Part shown: piece by piece, positions 22,708 to 32,950 of the stretch
Position numbering within the stretch: the first letter of the stretch is position 1
How the letters are laid out: each line of letters begins with the position of its first letter
Assembly: GCA_037043015.1 (NCBI GenBank)
Contig: CM073322.1
Span: forward strand, 31,305,864-31,369,863
Source of the DNA: Bryum argenteum
Lineage: Eukaryota > Streptophyta > Bryopsida > Bryales > Bryaceae
Reading direction: 5' to 3'
Length of the DNA stretch: 64,000 bases
Program-made: the position numbers and the translations under genes
The notes under the pieces: generated by a model
What the model saw: only the letters and a program-made list of their open reading frames with translations
Databases searched by the model: none
Told to the model about the DNA's origin: nothing

Positions 22708-23876
22708 TTAATGTGATGGCATGGGATTTCTACAGTATGGTCCACCACATAGGCAAAGACCGGTCTCGGTGCCGCTATCCTGAAAGTCCGTCCCATAGTC
22801 TCAAACGCGGACACCACGGTCTTATGATTACAAACAACATTCGAGAGCAATAAAAAGACAACACAAATGGGAAAAAAAGACATGGAAAGGTTAAAGCATA
22901 CCCAGGTGAGTTCTTCATATTCGTCAATGTCCCTTACGGCAAAAAACGCAATGTGATATAAACGGGGGTCACTTTCGTCGATCTTCACTGGCATGTCCAC
23001 CAGGTTAGGAACCTCGCACATATGGTTCAAGAAACGAGCCACATTTCCGAACCTCAGTGCGTCTTTTGACAAGGCGGTGGAGTCGTCACCGGCCGCTCGC
23101 GCCTCCAATCTCAATGCAAGGCTCATGGAATACCATCCATTACTCGGTTTCACTTTGGCTCTCTGAATGGTCTCTAGTTCAGTACAAATTTCCCCATGAT
23201 ACTCTAAGACAAAATGGCCCTTCTGTATACGATTCAAAGTTTTAAGACCCCAACCCCGAGGCCCAGTCCAGAAAACCGACAACTGCAGCTGTGAGCCTTT
23301 CTGAACTAGCCTATTCCGACATGCTCCATGACATAGACAAGTTATGTTGCATTCAAAAATAAAAGGTCTCGGAGTATGTCCACTGCAAACATCTGAATCA
23401 TCATCGGATGGGTTCCAACTCGAATTATCTTGAGAAACGTAACATCCCTCGCCCGGTTCACAAAACTTGAGAGTTGATACCTTCACATTATGGAAAACAA
23501 ATAAAAACCACATCGCCAAAACAAGTGAAGCCGACCAATGCAAGAAACTCGAAACTCCTTAGTGTACTAAGGGTATAGGAAGTTGTACCTTAGATACGGC
23601 ACTGTCGACATCTGCTAAGAGCCCATCGCTTGTATAGGCACACTTACCCCCCATCTTCTGGATGCAATCACATGCATCTAGATCCAGTGTACAATCCTGG
23701 CCATAGCACTTACAACTCGACTCTCTCTCATTGTCAACCACAGCCATCTCAGAAAGAACATCAGATGTAACATAGATGAATGGGGGCATTGGGCATGGGC
23801 CTTCTACTGGCAATTCAACCCGTATTGCCATTGGCTCCAGTCCCCTACTAATATCAGCCTCATCAAACCAGAGATC
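22708..23876 (-). CDS. pre-SET / SET / post-SET methyltransferase module
   Basis: The exon at 23876–23589 holds the first half of a pre-SET zinc cluster (SCKCYGQDC...DACDC...KCAY). The exon at 23480–22902 holds its second half (FECNITCLCHGACRNRLVQ), then the SET fold: RGWGLKTLNRIQKGHFVLEYHGEI (SAM-binding start), FGNVARFLNH and FFAVRDIDEYEELTW. The last exon (22800–22708) reads DYGTDFQ and a post-SET CLCGGPYC before the TAA at 22708. This layout is that of SUV39/SUVH-type histone H3 lysine-9 methyltransferases. Two oddities exist: the invariant NHSCxPN motif reads NHMCEVPN, with Ser changed and one residue extra, and no consensus intron joins ELTW to DYG in frame (GTATGC...TTTGAG leaves one base missing). 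Activity of this copy is doubtful. Confidence 0.7.
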
Positions 23877-26800
23877 CTGCAAGAAGCTCATAAAAAGTGA
23901 ACACAATTTTGATGATTATGTAGCAAAAATAGACGATAAGCAATATACTTATCATCATGTACAATGAACCTACAGAATGTACAAACAATATACATCTAAG
24001 TACGCTTTTTCCTACCCGGCTTGCTCACCCGCTTGGTGCCTGATGGCTTCGTTGCTGGACCGGACTCCTTCTGAACATCAAACAGATTAACATTCTTCAT
24101 TTTTGGTTTTTTACCAAGCGCCTCATTATCCTCGTCCATAGCCGAGGCAAAATCCTCCCTGGACACCCGCGCTCTTGTCCTACGCCCCAACGGTGCTTCC
24201 CCCACTACCCCGAGACTCGATGGAGAGGCCTGATCGATGTCCATTGGAGAGCCAGGTGACTTGCTGTTAGATGGAGTCTCTGCATTCCCTCTACTCGCCA
24301 CGTCGGCTTCTTCAGCCAAGCCGACGACCATTGCCGCTGCGGAGTCCGTTACTGCTTCTCCCGCGACCTCCTGAATGCAAGCCTTCACCTCCTCGCTGTT
24401 TGCCGCCACCTTCTTGGCGCTGCTTGCCAGCACCTCAGCCTCGGCTGCTACGACCTCCTGACTAGAAGCCTCCACCTCCTCCGTACATGCCACGACCTCA
24501 TGGCTGGGCGACACGACCTCCTGACTGGGAGTCCTCAACTCCTGCCTAGGAATCTCCGCCTCAACACCTGTATTGGTGGCTATGACCTCCACGCCAAGAG
24601 TACTGCCCTCCTCCACCGAGTGATTAACAGCCTCTCTCGAACTACTCGGCGCCACCTCCTCCACCCGTATGCTAACAGCCTCTGGCTGTATACTGGGCGC
24701 CACCTCCTCCACCTGTATGCTAACGGGAAGCACATTGGGCGCCACCTCCTCCTCCATTGTTTTTGGAGCATCCGGAGCAATCACCTTTGTCGGGGTATCC
24801 CTGTCCAGCCTCTTGAATCGCTCCAGATCATCCGACTTAGGACTTGATGGCGGTGAAGAATCCCTCGTTTCGGGGTCATTCATGGGTGGGTCCGAGTCGC
24901 CCCCTTGCTCTGTCTCACCAACTGAATATTCTTCACCTTCTCTTTTTGAAGACGTTGTGTCCTTATCAGACTCTGATTCTTGGGCAGGTATACCTTTTAA
25001 CAACCCTGCAAAAAGAAAAGAATGTAAGACGCAGGAAATTCAACACTACTCGCCACAAATATGCATTCACAGTTGAGGCCACCCGTGGTTCAAAAATCCT
25101 CACCTGCAACGTTTGATGTTTGGGCCTTTGCTCTTCTATTTTCTTGAGTTCCTAATAGAGACTCCACCCACCGGCTTGGGACTTAGGATGGCTATCTCCG
25201 GATTTTTGATAGCTGGCTTGGAAGAGACTAACTCCAGCGAGTTCGTTGGTTTTTGTTGTGCCTCGTCCTTGTGCTCCACCTGTAGTGAAACTATGGCTGC
25301 AGCGTTTGACGACCCTGGCAGACTTTCTCGAACCACTTGGTCGGATTTTCTTTTACCTGTGGGTGGCTTGGCTGGGCTATGTGTCAATGCTGAACATCAA
25401 AAACTCTCACACACGATTTAGTACGTCTGTGACTATTAACTAATACCCAACGTACAATAGTAGACCTACATGAAGCAGGGTTCATACTTTGTACTAATCG
25501 GAAGATAAAAACTACCTAATCTAATTGCAATATACATGAGACTACTTAAGATACAGGCAACACTACTCTCGAACTCCATATGTACCAATCACTACCTAAA
25601 TTGAGTACATCAATTGTATGAAAATCATACTCAGATCACTTTCTCAACACAGATTTAACCTATTAAACGTACCTACTTTATACACACTATCATATAAAAC
25701 TCCCCATGTACTGGATATGTACCTAAAGCTACCAATACCCTGTACTGACACTACCACAATCTACCTTGTCAACAGCAAAGTACATGATACTACTGTTGTG
25801 TGTCGCCGACACTACTCTAAAACTCCATATGTACCAATCACTACCTAATTTGAGGACATCAATCTTACTCAATCATACTCAGATCACTTTCTCAACACAG
25901 ACTTATTCTATTAAACGTACCTAATTTTTACACACTACTATATAAGACTACCCCATGTACTGGATATGTACCTAAACCGCTACCAATACCTCGTACCAAC
26001 ACTACCACTTTCTACCTTGTTAACAGCAAAGTATACATACACTACCACAATCTACCTTGTCAACAGCAAAGTATACCTACGCTACCTTGTCATCTGCAGA
26101 GTATACCCACAAGTACAGAAAACAAGAGCATGATCAAGGCTTACCACACTCTCGCTGGTTTGACTTGAGGAAGTCCTCTCGGTCCTGCAGGAGCTCCGAA
26201 AATTCACCGTCGATGCCCACGCTGGCTGCTCCTTGCTGCAGCTCCTCTGCCTGATGCCCCCACCCAAAACTACGACGCCAGCTGAGATGCATCGGGAGTT
26301 TACAGTTCTCCTGCACACAACACAATCCTTTTCCAAAAACAGAGAATGCACACCAAGGATGGTACGCGTGGCTGCAAGTAGCCACTATAATGTCACGGTT
26401 TGGAAAACCGTAGTCGCATAATGTACAAGTGCTGAATTCTAGGCTTTCTACTTTAATATCCTCTTCCTCTACACAGGGGTACAACACTACAACATGGGCC
26501 ACGGATGCAGCCCAGAAGGTCGTCCTCCTAGCTTCAAGTGAGAAGCCTCATCAGTTACAGAGGTGAGCTGCTTCCCTTGCAATTCAATTGTCTCCCTCAG
26601 TTTGAAGTGGGCTACTTCTGCAGCTGTAACGTCCTCCACAGCTATCCGGAGCTTCTCCAGACATTCGCTCTTCATTCGATTGAACACACCCACCCTAAAC
26701 TCCAACTCAGGGTTATCGGTGCACCAATTCTCACCCTTCAGCTCCTGGATTTGACGCTCGAGGTACTCCAGATTCTCGTTGTGCGCACTCACCACGTCCT

Positions 26801-27953
26801 TCGATTTCTTGACCCTTGCAGCTGAAGTCTTCAGAGCAGACTTCTTGAAAGCTATCTCTGCAGTAAGGACTCTTCCTAGATCGCTCAATTTCTGAATCCT
26901 CTCTGCAGCTGATGAGGCAAGATAGTCTTCTTGCTTGGTGGAAATCCTCGAGGCACAAACCTCTGACACATCCTGTTGTCACAAAACCCACAAAACCCTT
27001 ATCAGAAGTCAAATTGGACGGCAGATTCAACACTAAGTCCCTCCTCACAATTTCACAATACTTGACCCGTTAAAATGAAAGACAGCAGCAGCAGTATCAG
27101 AATTCAGCTTACAATGTTCATCTAAAAAATGAATTACCTTTTTTGAATTTGGTGGGTCATACTCCGCATCCACCTCCAACTTGATACTCCTGAGCTCTGC
27201 CTTGCTCGCCTTCGTCAAACCCGTGTCCTTGCAATACTGGAGCACACCTTTCTTGGACCCACGCTGTCTCCGTTGGGTTTGATTCACCTCCTGGGCAAAC
27301 GCAGCCCAGTTGACAGACCCTCGTCCGTTAACGTGCTCATGCAGGATCCCTTCTGCGAAGAGCACCCCCAGATACGAAGGCATGTGATCGGCGCTGTGCT
27401 GATAAATCAGGGGGTGAAGCTCCATGATTCTGTCGAGAATCGCCTTCTCACGAACTTCCTGCCATTTGTAGCCGTTGCGGCCATCTCTACCAATCCGCCT
27501 CCCAAAAATGGCTCCCATCTCCTCTTCCGCTTTAGCTCTGTGGGGGAACCGCTTCGGATTGATGCTCGTATTGCACAACCCCCGTTCCGCCCAATCCGCT
27601 GCCATCAGTTTCGGTGGTGGCGCCCTGCATTTCGTCATCGCTGTCTCCACGTCCACCATCTCCTGCTCTTGCTGTCCACCATCTTCTTCCTCCTCATCGC
27701 CAGAGGCCTCCTCTCGCAACTTAGCCTCCGGTTTTTTCTTCTGCCTCTCCGTGGACTTAGGGGAGGCAGCACGCTTGCGCTTTGTCCCTCCCTCGGTGAG
27801 AGAATTCGTTCGCGAGGAGTCCTTTGAAGTAGTCTTCGCCGATGATGCTTTACGCTTCCCCCCTCCATCGACTAACTTTGAGCCTGAAGCTGGCTCCTTC
27901 CAGTACTTGGACCCAGGATCCGTGGACTTCATCCTGGCAAACCCGTCCTTCAT
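22708..27953 (-). CDS. RING–coiled-coil–SET chimeric gene (probable H3K9-type methyltransferase end)
   Basis: Seven exons with GT–AG borders fit: 27953–27138, 26972–26146, 25381–25104, 25005–24029, 23876–23589, 23480–22902 and 22800–22708, about 1,285 residues. Exon 1 starts MKDGFARMKS, carries basic/acidic nuclear-type sequence and an unrecognised block (PKRFPHRAKAEEEMG...). Exon 2 is a coiled coil (about 26600–26950) followed by a RING-like finger, CTLCDYGF...CSHAYHPWC...CCVQENC. Exons 3–4 are disordered, with repeated EVV and EVA words. Exons 5–7 are pre-SET, SET and post-SET. The link from the disordered exon to the pre-SET exon (KR|GTGAGC at 24029 to GCAG|GATCTC at 23876) is in phase, which is why I join them. 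Two separate genes remain possible, with ATG MSFLQ as the start of the second. Frameshifts near 26530 and 25170 and a problem at the last junction suggest damage. Confidence 0.5.
25561..26035. repeat. two-copy tandem duplication (~245 bp) inside an intron
   Basis: The segments 25561–25805 and 25808–26035 are clearly homologous. Both contain CTCCATATGTACCAATC, CTCAGATCACTTTCTCAAC, CCCCATGTACTGGATATG and TACCTTGT-AACAGCAAAGTA. Shorter repeats of the last word follow at 26040–26105. The array fills most of the intron between the RING exon and the next exon of the minus-strand gene. Confidence 0.85.
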
Positions 27954-28415
27954 CGCTCTTCCCCTGCACTTGCAACCACCACCAAGAGCTCGATACGACC
28001 CACAAACTACACCTCCGCACACAACCGCACGCTCTCAATCACACACACCTAAACCCTCAAACATTAACTTCTCCCTCTCACACAACACTCCCTTGCACAA
28101 TCGTCCACCACATGTTTCACAGAACCACGAAACCGCTCATACAAACCCTCACCCTAAACCCTCACAGTAACCCTTACACAAACCGCTCACAGAAACCCTC
28201 ACAATCTTAAAACTACGCAACACACCCACCCAAATAGCTAGTCAGCCTAAACCGCTCACACAAACCCTCCGTCGTGGATACAGACACACCTACAGCAGCT
28301 CACGCAAACCCTCACGGTCGAAGAGAGCTACAGCAACAAACTGCAACGGCTACGCTCACTCAGTATTTGCTGAGGCAAACTCAGAAACCTCCGAGACTCC
28401 ACAGAGCCTCCACCC
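27954..28415 (-). promoter_or_regulatory. upstream region of the RING–SET gene, AAACCCT-rich
   Basis: The DNA upstream of the ATG at 27953 contains many AAACCCTCAC and ACCCTAAACCCTCAC words (about 28050–28320). AAACCCTAA is the plant telo-box found in many promoters, and repeated AAACCCT is also what decayed telomeric repeat looks like. Its position just 5' of the gene favours a promoter or 5' UTR, but no TATA box or start site can be fixed. Confidence 0.35.
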
Positions 28416-28718
28416 GAGGTGCGAGACGATACCGGCTGGATCGGTTGCCAAGATGCAGTCTCAAAAGACGACCCTCCATCACCGGTCCCCGAGACGAAAT
28501 TAACCGGTGACAGCCGGTGCCCCGATTTGAAGCATCATGACATTGCGCGCCAAATCTCAACGACGTGAGGTGCGAGACTGAACCGGATGCACCGGTGGCC
28601 AGATTGGCAGTCCCTCGTAACGACCCTCCATCACCGGTCAAAAAGACAAAGGTAACCGGTGGCAGCCGGTGCCCCGATTTGAAATCATGTGTACCATTGC
28701 GCGCCAAATCTCGCTGAC
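28416..28718. repeat. tandem duplication of a ~151-bp unit
   Basis: GAGGTGCGAGAC occurs at 28416 and 28567, and ATTGCGCGCCAAATCTC at about 28542 and 28696, delimiting two adjacent copies with about 80–85% identity. The units contain paired ACCGGT and CAGCCGGTGCCCCGATTTGA words. They lie upstream of the RING–SET gene. Confidence 0.8.
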
Positions 28719-29039
28719 GTAGCTTGTCAGATTTTTCAGATTTTCCGCATTAATGCGTTAAATTCCAACTGACACAAACCCCTATTTTAAAACAATGGTA
28801 CCCAAAAGTACCCAACTTCGCAGGGCCTTCAAAGGTCGTTGACTTTTAGTACATTTTTGATACACATTGGGTACAAGTACTTGTCCGTAAGTGTGACACC
28901 CTAGTGTGCTTCCACCCTACTGGCAGTACTGCTACTTAGGAATGTAGGGAACTCATGAATTTGTAAAGAAGCTACCGAACTCATCAATTTTGTTTTCCTT
29001 CATGAGCCTTCAAAATTTGCATACAAGAGATGCAATAAA
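28719..29039. other. intergenic, no gene seen
   Basis: AT-rich DNA between the 151-bp duplication and the start of the segmental duplication. It contains GTACCCAA-type words at 28797–28885 but no supported feature. Confidence 0.4.
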
Positions 29040-29496
29040 CTTAAAGCTGCATGGAAGATTGATCTTCTACACAATCAAATGTTGTTCAAAATAAAACACC
29101 CAAAATTCACCTCCAACTTCTTACACAAGTACTTAAATTGCAAGTCATCAAAATACCTACGTACCTGTAGACTCCATTCCTTTTGTGTCATCCAAGTCCA
29201 TACACGATCCGTACCTGCACAATATTCGTCAACAAGATTCGAGAAATCATAAGGCTTTTGAGCAATTTTTAAGAATCCTTTAACCGTCCAACGAAAACTT
29301 CTTTGGATGAAATCAATTTGGTTGGGTCCCAAATGAACTCTAGTTTGTGTGAAAAGAATTGCAGACCTATGCACTGAAGTATGAATAAATGACACACATT
29401 TTAGTGAAGGTTGCTCTTGTTTTTGGGTTTTCAAACAGGAGGTATGTTTTACCATTGTGAGGCAAATAAATCATGGCAAATCATAAGAACATTTTT

Positions 29497-29762
29497 AACC
29501 CCAATTCCGTTAAAATGGCATTATTCCGGTAAAATGGCACACCTCAACTCTCTGAACTGTAGTTCGGAAACCATGTGATTTAACAGAATTTTAAGGTGAT
29601 ATTAGGGAAAATGAGTAACGATGTATATAAAGAAGTGATATTACAAAAAAAAATTGTGATATTACAGAATATACCATTTTATATGAGCACAAATGTAAGA
29701 TCTAGGGTAACAAAATGGCAAAATGGCACATGGCATAGTGCCATTTTAACGGAATTAGGGTT
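29497..29762. mobile_element. 266-bp MITE with AACCCYAATTCCGTTAAAATG ends
   Basis: The inverted ends AACCCCAATTCCGTTAAAA (29497–) and its near-perfect reverse complement (to 29762) agree over 24 bp with one difference. The other unit of the segmental duplication, at about 34465, has the flanking sequence without this insert, so it is a real insertion. The site is T-rich (TTTTT on both sides), which hides the exact target duplication. Short ATGGCA repeats lie just inside both ends. Confidence 0.8.
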
Positions 29763-29870
29763 TTTTATAATTTTTTTCTTAATCATGATCAAGATCTTAG
29801 GATGAATCTTTACATCTTTCTAGTTCAAAGCTTTTGTGTAAACGTTGCTAACTTGAGCAACATATTGAAA

Positions 29871-29986
29871 CTTGCTTTAGCATTGTTCTCAAGAAAATAA
29901 GCAATGTTTTCAACCTCAAATCTATCAAATTGTGAACTTGAGGTTGATAACATTGCTTATTTTCTTGAGAACGGTCCTAAAGCAAG
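29871..29986. repeat. imperfect hairpin, ~46-bp arms (copy 1)
   Basis: The left arm CTTGCTTTAG...GTTCTCAAGAAAATAAGCAA...CAACCTCAA pairs with the right arm TTGAGGTTG...TTGCTTATTTTCTTGAGAAC...CTAAAGCAAG. Only a few mismatches interrupt the pairing, and the loop is about 17 nt. The shape resembles a plant miRNA or MITE foldback. It lies just upstream of the large fold-back element and is duplicated with it. Confidence 0.8.
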
Positions 29987-30653
29987 TGTTAACTGTGGAC
30001 TCAAGATCTCCTCAATAGGTTCGACGACGCTCTTGCCAAACTTGGAGGCATCGACAACACGAAGGGTTTGTCCACAGAACCTTTCTGCATTCGAATTTGC
30101 CATGTTTTGATTCTCTTCATCGATTCTGCTGATAATAGACTTCACCCAGGAGTATGTTGTTGAGCTCGTCATGAATCATTTTCAGCATGCTCACATGGTG
30201 TATTGTTCAGAGGCAACCCCAACGAACATGCTAGTCGTGATGAACTGCAAGCACATGACAATGCAACATGTGATCCTGAATAATCTTTAATTCCAAGCGC
30301 CGGGCCCAAAAGTCGTCGCCCTCCCTGAACAATGAAAGTGACACTGACGGCGATGGATCGTCTCTGCTGAAGCCGACTAGCCAGACTTCAGGACTTCGAG
30401 GAGCTTCTACTTCTGGACCTCCAGGAGCTTCGACTTCCGGACCGCTTCGACTTCGACTTCCAGGAGAGTCGTCGTTAAGTATCCCATTACTTCTCGATAT
30501 ATATGTTTAACCCTGTCTGTGAATGTGCTACAAGAATGAATTGATAACTAAGTTGCAACAAGATGTCTGATTTGTCTATTTGCAGTTATTTCGATCAAAT
30601 GGATCCGCAACAGCGTATATATGATCGACTTTGCCAAGCATTTGGAATCGTTT

Positions 30654-32640
30654 CAAGGGATGGTGAAGCATCTTCCGCAGGTGGCACAGGTATCATTCAA
30701 TCCAGAACCTTGCTTGTTGTGCCAGTTTATAGTCGAGGTTTCCTCTCAATCTCCTTAACTTCAACATTTTCACTGTTGCTGACATCAGATGGCCAAGGAG
30801 ATACAGGAACGTTGTGAGAGGCTCATGATAGAGGCCGGGAAGATCCACCAAATAGCCCAGGAAAATCTATCAGAGCAAGAAGCTCAGCAGCCTCGGGGTT
30901 AGGGAGTTCCACCAGAGCCTCGTAGTGGACGATCCATGGGAGAGGGTGCTTGAATTGGCGAAGTTAAGATGGTTACTGGGGCTCACACCTAACCTCTGTG
31001 CAGTTGGTCCTTAACTTGTCGATGTTTTATTCGGATGTTTGTTTTTCGACATAGGTGGTGCAGGATGCAATGATGTTTCTGGACTCCGGCATGTTCTATG
31101 GCTGAAGGAGGGACATGCATTGAGAGGGAGGCTAGAGTTTTATGAACCTTACCTAGAGAGACGATCCCTGCATGTAGTTTTCAGGGATCTACTCACTCTA
31201 CAACTGCTACAATGGGATCGTGGTTTTCTTTGCCCTCCTTGCCCGCCCTGGTCGCTGCCCTGGCAGAAAATAAATGCCCTGCTTGCCCTGTTGGCTACCC
31301 TTGCAAAACCCTGCCTGCTTTGTAGTGCTCACTATCGTTGGGAATCTTTGCTTGCCATGCCCTGCTCGCTGCTCTCGCAAAACCCACTCACACGACCCTT
31401 CCTGGCCCCCTTGCTCGCTACCATTGAAAGCCCTCCATGACCGCCCTCCTCACCACCCTCGAAACAAATGAAAGCCCTCGTTGCCCGCCCTACTTGCTAC
31501 CCTCAAGAAAAATGTAAGCCCTCCCTGCCTACCCTGCTTGCTACTTTTGACAAAAATTAAAAGTTTAGGGAATTCATCAAGAGGAACATACATGTCTATC
31601 GAGTTTCTAGTTTCTACAATGTAAAATTAGAATTATTGCAAGGCTACTATTTGAGCCAAGTTATAATTTGATGAAATATTTTGGTAAGATAGAGTCTTTG
31701 AGATAAAGATGAACAACATTCTAGCTGGTGAGGTTTTGATTAAGAATTTCATGTTGCCAGGTAGCGAGTAGGGCGGGAGTAGGGCGGGCAACATGGGCTC
31801 TCATTTGTTTCGAGGGTGGTGAGGAGGGCGGCCATGGAGGGCTTTCATATTTTTCCATGGTAGCGAGCAAGGCGGCCAGGAAGGGTCGTGCCAGTGTGTT
31901 TTGCGAGGGTAGCAAGCAGGACATGGCAAGCAAGGATTCCCAACGATAGTGAGCACTACAAAGTAGGCAGGGTTTTGCAAGGGTAGCCAACATGGCAAGC
32001 AGGGCATTTATTTTCTTCCAGGGCAGCGACCAGGGCGGGCAAGGAGGGCAAAAAAAACCACGATCCCACTGTAGCAGCCGTAGAGTGAGTAGATCCCTGA
32101 AAACTACATACAGGGATCGTCTCTCTAGGTAAGGTTCATAAAACTCTAGCCTCCCTCTCAATGCATGTCCTTCAGCAATAGAACATGTCGGAGTCCGGAA
32201 ACATCATTGCACATCTTGCACCACCTATGTTGAAAAACAAACATCCGAATAAAACATCGACAAGTTAAGGACCAATTGCACAGAGGTTAGATGTGAGCCC
32301 GAGTAACCGTCTTAACTTCGCCAATTCTCGCACCCTCTCCCATGGATCGTCCACCCTCTCCCATGGATCGTCCATTACGAGGCTCTGGTGGAACTCCCTA
32401 ACCCCGAGGCTGCTGAGCTTCTTGCTTAGATAGAATTTCCTGGGCTATTTGCTGGATCTTTCCGGCCTCTATCATGAGCCTCTAACAATGTTCTTGTATC
32501 TCCTTGGCCATCTGATGTCAGCAACAGTGAAAATGTTTGAAGTTAAGGAGATTGAGATGAAACCTCAACCATAAACTCAAGCAAGGTTTTGGATTGAAGA
32601 ATATCTGTGCCACCTGCGGAAGATCCTTCACCATCCCTTG
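30654..32640. mobile_element. large fold-back element A, ~0.9–1.0 kb inverted arms
   Basis: The left end CAAGGGATGGTGAAGCATC (30654) and the right end (…ACCATCCCTTG, ending 32640) are inverted copies, and the inversion continues inward for most of each arm (left about 30654–31690, right about 31700–32640). Both arms include GC-rich GCCCTGC/GCCCGCCC repeats and the GGTGGTGCAGGATGCAATG segment. The left arm contains MAKEIQERCERLMIEAG-like coding remnants on the plus strand (about 30795–30900), a coiled-coil fragment of unknown origin. No transposase is recognisable. Confidence 0.75.
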
Positions 32641-32682
32641 TGTATTACAAAATTCTAACATAAGAAAGTGATTAGTCTGACT

Positions 32683-32950
32683 TTAACCCCTAACTCTCCT
32701 TGTTGCAAAACGATCTAAGTCACAAAATTTGACCTTCCTTTAGATTCAGCTCAAAAAATCCCAATCCAAGCATTATTTGAATAATTCAACCGTAAGATCT
32801 CAAACTTCACTTGACATTCATCTCACATACCAAATTTGAACCGTTCATTCTTCCTCATTTGTGAGATTATAATGATCAAAGTTGGCTGAGTTTTTCTCCT
32901 GCGGAAACCTCCGAAACCCGTTTTGGGTTTTAAGGAGAGTTAGGGGTTAA
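32683..32950. mobile_element. TTAA-flanked MITE (piggyBac-like ends)
   Basis: The element 32687–32946 (260 bp) has perfect 15-bp inverted ends CCCCTAACTCTCCTT / AAGGAGAGTTAGGGG and is flanked on each side by TTAA (32683–32686 and 32947–32950). In the other duplication unit the same site (39370–39373) holds a single TTAA and no insert. TTAA duplication together with C-rich ends is the signature of the piggyBac superfamily. The element has no coding capacity. Confidence 0.9.

Noticed and set aside
27273..28170. Long plus-strand frames opposite the first exon of the RING–SET gene
   Set aside because: They are shadows of the minus-strand coding exon; the minus strand has the ATG, splice sites and coherent domain order.
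29075..29455. 126-codon minus-strand frame, repeated at 34042–34422
   Set aside because: It is part of a dispersed repeat also found, with stops, at 40340, 57584 and 63150, so the open frame is not conserved.
31721..32161. 146-codon minus-strand frame
   Set aside because: It is the right arm of fold-back element A, not a gene.
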